DNA of 11,706 nt from Limisphaerales bacterium (lineage in GTDB: Bacteria > Verrucomicrobiota > Verrucomicrobiae > Limisphaerales > UBA11358): the NCBI GenBank assembly GCA_003152145.1, contig PLZL01000416.1, positions 1 through 11,706 of the forward strand, written 5' to 3'. Position numbers and translations under genes: made by a program. Shown piece after piece: positions 6,935 to 11,706 of the stretch; within the stretch, counting starts at the first letter, position 1, and every line of letters begins with the position of its first letter. The notes below the pieces were generated by a model, which did no database searches, was not told the origin of the DNA, and saw only the letters and a program-made list of their open reading frames with translations.

Positions 6935-7675
6935 GTGACCGTTTCGCCCGAAAAAATCACCGCCGTCATCCTCGCCGGCGGCTTTGGCAGGCGTATTCAA
7001 CACTTGCTGTCGGATTTGCCGAAACCGATGGCGCCGGTGAACGGCAGGCCGTTTCTGGAATGGGTCGTGCGTTATCTGGCCGCGCAAAAAATCCGCCGCG
7101 TGATTATGTCCACCGGCCATCTGGCGGAAACAATTGACAAACATTTTCAACAGCAACCGGTCGCGGGTCTAAAAGTCAGTTATGTCCCCGAATCCAAACC
7201 GCTGGGAACTGCGGGCGGATTTTTGAACGCGATTCACGGCGCGGCGGAAAAACCGGCGGCATGGCTGGTGCTGAACGGCGACTCGCTCGCACCGGCGCCG
7301 CTGGCGCAAATGTTTCAATCACTTGACGATCCAGATGGGGATGGCGCGATTCTCGGCGTTCGCGTCGCTGATGCTTCACGGTTCGGAACCATTCTGCAAA
7401 ATGCGAACGGCGCGCTGACTGGCTTTGACGAAAAGAAACCCGGCGCGGGTGTCATTAACGCCGGAATCTATCTGTTCCGCGCCTCCACGATTGAACATTT
7501 TCCCGACAAAACGCCTTTGAGTTTCGAAACGGAGGTCTTTCCGGCGCTGGTTGCGGAGAAAATTCGCTTGAAAGTATGCGTGACGGACGCCCCATTTTTG
7601 GATATAGGAACACCCGAATCCCTGCCGCTGGCGGAAGCATTCATCCGGCGGAACGCGGATTGTTTTGAATCATGA
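6935..7675 (+). CDS. hddC: HddC-like sugar-1-phosphate nucleotidyltransferase
   Basis: A 246-residue nucleotidyltransferase that would join a sugar-1-phosphate to an NTP and release pyrophosphate. Seen: the signature LAGGFGRRIQHLLSDLPKPM from residue 13, with Lys30 in the LPKP motif; PLGTAGG at 89-95; LNGDS at 113-117, where Asp116 is expected to bind metal; and FLDIGTPES at 221-229, with Asp223 as the second metal ligand. Length fits the short single-domain HddC/RmlA-like group, without the left-handed beta-helix of GlmU. The start is a GTG at 6935, 12 bases after the SDR stop; no nearby ATG gives a full N-terminus. Its stop overlaps the kinase start (ATGA). The kinase is HddA-like, so D-glycero-alpha-D-manno-heptose-1-phosphate guanylyltransferase is the best reading. 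Nucleotide and sugar specificity cannot be read from sequence alone, and an octose or hexose substrate remains open. Confidence 0.85.
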   Translation: MTVSPEKITAVILAGGFGRRIQHLLSDLPKPMAPVNGRPFLEWVVRYLAAQKIRRVIMSTGHLAETIDKHFQQQPVAGLKVSYVPESKPLGTAGGFLNAIHGAAEKPAAWLVLNGDSLAPAPLAQMFQSLDDPDGDGAILGVRVADASRFGTILQNANGALTGFDEKKPGAGVINAGIYLFRASTIEHFPDKTPLSFETEVFPALVAEKIRLKVCVTDAPFLDIGTPESLPLAEAFIRRNADCFES

Positions 7676-8748
7676 TCATCAGCCGGACACCATATCGGAT
7701 TTCATTTTTCGGCGGCGGGACGGATTATCCGGCGTGGTATCGCCAGCACGGCGGCGCGGTGCTCGCGGCGACCATCAACAAGTTTTGTTACCTGACCTGC
7801 CGTTACCTGCCGCCGTTTTTTGAGCACCGCATCCGCGTGGTGTATTCCAAAATCGAGAGTTGCCAAAAGGTGGACGAAATCATGCACCCGTCGGTGCGCG
7901 AGTCGCTGCGTTACCTGAAGATCGAACGCGGCATGGAAATCCACCACGACGGCGACCTGCCTGGCCGCAGCGGCATGGGTTCAAGCTCGGCATTCACGGT
8001 GGGCTTGCTCAACGCGCTCCACGCGCTGCACGGCCGCACGGTCGGGAAAAAGCAGCTCGCCGAGCAGAGCATCCATCTCGAACAGGATGTTCTGAAGGAA
8101 ACGGTCGGTTCGCAGGACCAGGTCTGCGCAACCTACGGCGGCGTGAACCGCATCAGCTTTTTGCAGAATGGAGACTTCAACGTGCAACCGATGACGCTCA
8201 CCCAGGAGCGGCTGGCGGAATTGAATTCGCACCTCGTGCTATTTTACACCGGCATCAAACGCACGGCGTCGGAAGTGGCGTCAAGTTACGCGGTGGGCAT
8301 GGAGGAGCGCGCCTCGCTGCTGACGCGGATGCACGATTACGTGGAGCAAAGCTGCTTGATTCTGAACAGCAGCCAAAGCCTCACTGCATTTGGCGAACTG
8401 CTGCATCAGGCGTGGCAGGCCAAGCGCGCGTTGAGCGACAAAGTTTCCAACGCACGCGTGGACGCCTTGTATGATGAAGCGCGCAAGGCGGGGGCGGTCG
8501 GAGGAAAACTTCTGGGCGCGGGCGGCGGCGGCTTCATTCTTTTGTTTGTGCCGCCGGAAAAGCAGGCCAAAGTCCGCAAACAGCTCAACCGGCTGATTGA
8601 AGTGCCTTTTGAATTTGAATTTTCCGGCAGCCAGATCATTTTCTTCGACACGGAGGAGGACTTCGCCAAGCATGACAAGGCGCGCAGCAAACGACATATC
8701 GAGGCGTTCAGCGAACTGGACGCGGAGACTCCTCCAGCGACGGCCTGA
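7672..8748 (+). CDS. hddA: GHMP-family sugar kinase, HddA-like
   Basis: A 358-residue GHMP-superfamily kinase. Its opening MIISRTPYRISFFGGGTDYP is typical of D-glycero-alpha-D-manno-heptose-7-phosphate kinases (HddA), which phosphorylate C1 to give the 1,7-bisphosphate. The ATP-binding loop is PGRSGMGSSSA at 97-107. GSQDQ at 147-151, followed by YGGVN, holds the probable catalytic Asp149. The C-terminal glycine-rich GGKLLGAGGGGF at about 279-290 is GHMP motif 3. Length is normal and the frame intact. It overlaps the nucleotidyltransferase stop by 4 bases, so the two are probably translated together, as expected for consecutive pathway steps. No phosphatase (GmhB-like) or isomerase (GmhA-like) is present in the window, although the heptose route needs both. 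A related kinase acting on fucose-like or octose phosphates is the main alternative. Confidence 0.85.
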   Translation: MIISRTPYRISFFGGGTDYPAWYRQHGGAVLAATINKFCYLTCRYLPPFFEHRIRVVYSKIESCQKVDEIMHPSVRESLRYLKIERGMEIHHDGDLPGRSGMGSSSAFTVGLLNALHALHGRTVGKKQLAEQSIHLEQDVLKETVGSQDQVCATYGGVNRISFLQNGDFNVQPMTLTQERLAELNSHLVLFYTGIKRTASEVASSYAVGMEERASLLTRMHDYVEQSCLILNSSQSLTAFGELLHQAWQAKRALSDKVSNARVDALYDEARKAGAVGGKLLGAGGGGFILLFVPPEKQAKVRKQLNRLIEVPFEFEFSGSQIIFFDTEEDFAKHDKARSKRHIEAFSELDAETPPATA

Positions 8749-8769
8749 CCGACCTCACTTTTTCACTTT

Positions 8770-9939
8770 ATGAACCTGAATTGGCCATTGATGAAAAACA
8801 ACATCGCGCGCGAGGATCTCGACGCGGTGATCAATTTTCTGCAACAGGACGACCCGATTCTCACGCAGTCCCAAAACGTCGCCGCCTTCGAGCAGGAATG
8901 GTCGGAATGGCTCGGCATCAAGCACAGCGTCTTTGTCAATTCCGGCTCGTCGGCGAATCAAATCACCATGGCTGCCATCCGCGCGCGTTTCGGCGGCGGC
9001 GAAGTCATCGTGCCGACGCTGACGTGGATTTCCGACATCGCGTCCGTTTTGCAGAATGGTTTCGATCCCGTGTTTGTGGACATCAACCCGCGCACGCTTG
9101 GGATGGACGCAAAACAAGTTGTCGGCAAAATTTCAAAAAAGACGCGCGCGGTTTTTCTCACGCACATTCTTGGTTACAATGCGCTCGACGACTATCTGCT
9201 GGCGGAATTGAAGAAGCGCAACATTCCGCTCATCGAAGACGTCTGCGAATCACACGGCGCGACATTCAAGGGACAGAAACTCGGCACGTTCGGGTTCGCC
9301 TCGAATTTTTCGTTCTATTACGCCCATCACATGAGCACCATCGAAGGCGGCATGGTTTGCACGAACGACCCGGAATTTTACGATATGCTCCGCATGTTCC
9401 GTTCGCACGGCATGGTGCGCGAAAGCAAATCCGATGCGCTGAAGAATCGCTATAAAACCGAATGGCCGGATTTGAATCCCGATTTCATCTTTGCGTTTCC
9501 GGCCTACAACGTTCGCAGCACGGAAATGAACGCGGTGATGGGACGTTCGCAATTAAGACGGCTTGACGAGCGGAATCAAATCCGCACGCGCAACCTGAAT
9601 TGTTTCCTCGATGGCCTTGACCCGAAGCGTTACTTCACCGAGTTCGAACGCGAGGGCAGTTGCAACTACGCGTTCACCCTGGTTTTGCGCGAACCGAATC
9701 AGGCGCTTTGGAATCGGATTGAAAAGACGCTCCGTGAACGGAAGATTGAGTTCCGACGCGGCACCTCCGGCGGCGGCAACCAGTTGCGCCAGCCGTTCAT
9801 GCGCAAGCTGATGCCGGACGAATACAAAAAATATCCGAAAGTAAATCACGTCCACTTTTTCGGCGCATACATCGGCAATTATCCCGAACTGGAAGCCGAA
9901 AAAATCCCGGCCTTGTGCCGGCTTTTGAACGACGTGTGA
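8770..9939 (+). CDS. DegT/DnrJ/EryC1-fold PLP/PMP enzyme, ColD/RfbH-like with His replacing the PLP-lysine
   Basis: A 389-residue fold-type I enzyme of the sugar aminotransferase family. Seen: VNSGSSANQ (56-64), the phosphate-binding segment; VPTLTWISD (81-89); LIEDVCESHGA (154-164), with Asp157 placed to hold the pyridine nitrogen; and SFYYAHHMSTIEGG (181-194). In ordinary sugar aminotransferases a Schiff-base lysine stands six residues before the Glu of EGG. Here that position is His186 (codon 9325-9327), followed by His187. Histidine at this place is the hallmark of 3-dehydratases: GDP-4-keto-6-deoxymannose 3-dehydratase (ColD) and CDP-6-deoxy-glucose E1 (RfbH/AscC). These use PMP to remove a C3 hydroxyl. 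The protein lacks the four-Cys cluster of E1, which makes the ColD type more likely. The tail shows PAYNVRSTEMNAVMG, common to the family. The start ATG at 8770 is 21 bases after the kinase stop and lacks a Shine-Dalgarno motif. The substrate is inferred to be a 4-keto NDP-sugar from this cluster. Confidence 0.88.
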   Translation: MNLNWPLMKNNIAREDLDAVINFLQQDDPILTQSQNVAAFEQEWSEWLGIKHSVFVNSGSSANQITMAAIRARFGGGEVIVPTLTWISDIASVLQNGFDPVFVDINPRTLGMDAKQVVGKISKKTRAVFLTHILGYNALDDYLLAELKKRNIPLIEDVCESHGATFKGQKLGTFGFASNFSFYYAHHMSTIEGGMVCTNDPEFYDMLRMFRSHGMVRESKSDALKNRYKTEWPDLNPDFIFAFPAYNVRSTEMNAVMGRSQLRRLDERNQIRTRNLNCFLDGLDPKRYFTEFEREGSCNYAFTLVLREPNQALWNRIEKTLRERKIEFRRGTSGGGNQLRQPFMRKLMPDEYKKYPKVNHVHFFGAYIGNYPELEAEKIPALCRLLNDV

Positions 9940-10035
9940 AATTCAATGGAGGAGAAAGATCCCGCAATTTTTGACTGGCGTTCCCCGTCGGCTGCCCGAT
10001 AATGAGCGTTCACTATCTGAACCAGCAAACGATTT
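9940..10035 (+). promoter_or_regulatory. 96-base intergenic gap, possible weak internal promoter
   Basis: This is the largest gap inside the operon. It contains TTGACT (9971-9976) and GATAAT (9998-10003), but 21 bases apart, longer than sigma70 normally accepts. A GGAGGAG at 9948-9954 is a strong Shine-Dalgarno-like string, but it lies over 80 bases from the next start at 10036 and cannot serve it. The gap may carry a separate promoter for the transketolase pair; the evidence is weak. Confidence 0.25.
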
Positions 10036-10863
10036 ATGACGAACTTGGCCGAACTGAAAAAGAAGTGTGCGTGGTTGCGCCGGGAAATTTTCGAAATGGT
10101 GGTGCGCTCCAAAAAAGGGCACTTCCCTTCTTCCTCCTCCTGCACAGAAATCGTGGTCGCCTTGTTTTACGGTGGCTACTTGAAATACAACGCTCAAAAC
10201 CCCAAAGACCCCGACCGTGACCGCGTGTTCATCAGCAAGGGCCACGCCGGGATGGTTTTGTATCCGATTCTTGAGGAACTCGGTTTCGTTCCGAAGGGCG
10301 AGCTGTTGAAATTCACGAAGGCAAACGGCGTTTTCCGATTTTATCCCGACCCGAGCATTCCGGGCATTGAAGCCATCACCGGCTCGTTGGGCCACGGCAT
10401 CGGATTGGCGGCGGGCCATTGTCTGGCGGCCAAGCGCGATGGGAAAAAAATCCGCAGCTTCGTGATCATCGGCGACGGCGAATGTTACGAAGGTTCGACG
10501 TGGGAAACCGCCCTGTTCGCGGCGCACGCGGGGCTGGACAATTTGGTCGTGTTCGTGGATCGCAACGGCTGCATCATCATGGACCACACCGAAAAATGTG
10601 TGCGCCTCGACCCGATGGCCGACAAATGGCGTGCTTTCGGCTGGCACACCATCGAAATTGATGGACATTCGATGGCCGAAGTGACACAGACGCTTGACGT
10701 GGCGACTTCGGGCAAAATCAAGTCGCCCATCGTCATCGTCGCCAAATCTGTGAAGGGCAAGGGCGTTTCCTTCATGGAGAACCGGCCCGATTGGCATAAC
10801 AAAATGCCCAACGAAGAACAAATCGCCCAGGCCCGGCGCGAATTGGCGGCTGAACCCGCCTAA
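10036..10863 (+). CDS. transketolase, N-terminal (ThDP pyrophosphate-binding) subunit
   Basis: A 275-residue protein matching the first domain of transketolase made as a separate subunit. With its partner it would move two-carbon ketol units between sugars using thiamine diphosphate. Seen: conserved histidines in KKGHFPSS (His29), SKGHAG (His70) and GSLGHGIGLAAG (His120); and the ThDP/Mg motif starting GDGE at 146-149 and ending VFVDRNG, with Asn177 as the expected metal ligand. SVKGKGVSFMEN near 246-257 and the DWHNK after it are typical of the end of this domain. Length agrees with known split transketolases (about 270-280 residues). The ATG at 10036 has no Shine-Dalgarno motif. The second subunit begins 14 bases after the stop, so the two form one unit. 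The position directly after a 3-dehydratase-like sugar enzyme suggests a dedicated role in sugar-nucleotide synthesis rather than the central pentose-phosphate pathway, but that is inference. Confidence 0.92.
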   Translation: MTNLAELKKKCAWLRREIFEMVVRSKKGHFPSSSSCTEIVVALFYGGYLKYNAQNPKDPDRDRVFISKGHAGMVLYPILEELGFVPKGELLKFTKANGVFRFYPDPSIPGIEAITGSLGHGIGLAAGHCLAAKRDGKKIRSFVIIGDGECYEGSTWETALFAAHAGLDNLVVFVDRNGCIIMDHTEKCVRLDPMADKWRAFGWHTIEIDGHSMAEVTQTLDVATSGKIKSPIVIVAKSVKGKGVSFMENRPDWHNKMPNEEQIAQARRELAAEPA

Positions 10864-10877
10864 CTTTCCCATTTAAC

Positions 10878-11706
10878 ATGAGTGAAGCTCCCAAAATCCT
10901 CCCGCGCGACGCATTTATTGACGAGATATTTGCCGCCGCGAAAAAGAACCCGAACATTTATTTCATGACTGCGGACCTCGGCGCGAAGGCGCTTGATCGT
11001 TTCCGCATCGAACTGCCCGGCCAGTTCATCCACGGCGGCATCTCTGAACAAAACGTCATGGACGTGGCCGCCGGTCTCGCGCAGAACGGCAAAATCGTCT
11101 ATGCCTACGCCATGGCGCCCTTCGTGACGTTGCGCTGTTACGAACAAATTAAAGTGGCCATCGCCTCGATGTTTTTGCCCATGACCATCATCGGCAACGG
11201 CGTCGGTTACAGCTACAATGACGCTGGCCCGACGCACTACGCCACCGAGGACATTTCCTGCATGCGGGCGCTCGGCGGAATTGAAATTCTGACCACCAGC
11301 GACACGGAATCCACCGTCGCCACCGCGAAACTCACCTACACCAAGCCCGCGCTGCGTTACATCCGTCTCGACCGCGCCTTCTTGCCGGATGTTTATGCGA
11401 AGGGCGACCAACGCTTCCTACGGGACGGTCTGGTGGAAGTTGAGCCCGGTGAAAAAGCCTGCATCATCGCTTCCGGCATTGCGACGCACATCGCGAAAGA
11501 AGTCCGCACTATGCTCGCGGAGCAGGGGCACAAGGTTGCCATCATTGACGCCTTTCGCATCAAGCCGATTGACTGCGCGGTGTTGAAGCGCGTCCTCGCG
11601 CCGTATGCCAAAATCATCACGCTTGAGGAGCATTTCTTGAGCGGCGGCATGGGGGGTGCGATTGTCGAGGCTATGGCGGATGCTCAAATTTTAAAACCGG
11701 TCAAGC
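10878..11706 (+). CDS. transketolase, C-terminal (pyrimidine-binding) subunit, 3' truncated by window end
   Basis: 276 complete codons are open from the ATG at 10878 to the window edge with no stop, so roughly 30 residues are missing compared with the usual 300-320. Seen: GGISEQNVMDVAAGLA (53-68), where Glu57 is the conserved glutamate that activates the ThDP aminopyrimidine; an aromatic cofactor pocket around YAMAPFVTLRCYEQIK; and AGPTHYATEDISCMRAL (116-132), in which His120 matches the substrate-binding GPTH histidine. Many transketolases have Gln after that His; here it is Tyr. The C-terminal transketolase domain begins near residue 185 (VEVEPGEKACIIASGIA) and shows LEEHFLSGGMGGAI near the end, a normal feature. 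It pairs with the subunit just upstream. The altered residue after GPTH and the gene context leave room for an unusual acceptor or donor. Confidence 0.92.
   Translation, partial: MSEAPKILPRDAFIDEIFAAAKKNPNIYFMTADLGAKALDRFRIELPGQFIHGGISEQNVMDVAAGLAQNGKIVYAYAMAPFVTLRCYEQIKVAIASMFLPMTIIGNGVGYSYNDAGPTHYATEDISCMRALGGIEILTTSDTESTVATAKLTYTKPALRYIRLDRAFLPDVYAKGDQRFLRDGLVEVEPGEKACIIASGIATHIAKEVRTMLAEQGHKVAIIDAFRIKPIDCAVLKRVLAPYAKIITLEEHFLSGGMGGAIVEAMADAQILKPVK

Noticed and set aside
9946..10002. 18-codon frame (MEEKDPAIFDWRSPSAAR) in the gap before the transketolase genes
   Set aside because: Very short, with no Shine-Dalgarno sequence; its GGAGGAG lies within its own first codons. Chance is the simplest explanation.
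9943..10872. 309-codon open frame on the minus strand opposite the transketolase N-subunit
   Set aside because: It mirrors the codon structure of a clearly recognisable transketolase gene and its translation shows no domain; it is an antisense shadow in GC-rich coding DNA.
1..11706. CRISPR arrays, tRNA or rRNA genes, transposases, phage genes
   Set aside because: I looked for direct repeats with spacers, cloverleaf-like segments and recombinase motifs and saw none that hold up by eye.

Overview
The window reads as part of a bacterial surface-polysaccharide or glycoconjugate locus. The host is probably a Verrucomicrobiota-like soil or freshwater bacterium. That placement is inference only: it rests on a secreted LamG-domain protein with an N-terminal beta-rich repeat, a large YfhO-type membrane protein, moderately high GC, and an almost complete lack of Shine-Dalgarno sequences. 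There is no rRNA or other phylogenetic marker to confirm it. I see no tRNA, CRISPR array, insertion sequence or phage gene.

Left part (1-2945). The window opens with the last 21 codons of an unidentified plus-strand gene. A convergent minus-strand SAM-dependent methyltransferase (116-814) follows. Divergent from it is a probable GT-A-fold glycosyltransferase (897-1745). After that comes a gene for an exported protein with a duplicated ~45-residue N-terminal module and a LamG/concanavalin-like domain (1806-2945).

Right part (3186-11706). After a 240 bp intergenic stretch with a convincing sigma70-type promoter (TTGACA, 17 bp, GACAAT), seven plus-strand genes run with short spacing or 4-base ATGA overlaps. 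They are a YfhO-family membrane protein, an extended-SDR nucleotide-sugar epimerase/dehydratase, an HddC-like sugar-1-phosphate nucleotidyltransferase, an HddA-like GHMP kinase, a DegT/DnrJ/EryC1-fold enzyme whose catalytic lysine is replaced by histidine (as in ColD and RfbH/E1 3-dehydratases), and the two halves of a split transketolase. The second half runs off the window end.

How they may work together (inference): kinase and nucleotidyltransferase would turn a heptose-7-phosphate-like sugar into an NDP-sugar, most likely a GDP-heptose. The SDR would oxidise or epimerise it. The His-type PLP/PMP enzyme would remove the C3 hydroxyl. The transketolase pair would either supply a sedoheptulose-type precursor or add a two-carbon branch to a keto-sugar. 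The YfhO protein is a candidate membrane glycosyltransferase that uses a lipid-linked form of the product. The combination of an HddA/HddC pair, a 3-dehydratase-like enzyme and a split transketolase suggests an unusual deoxy and/or branched higher-carbon sugar, and is the most interesting feature here.
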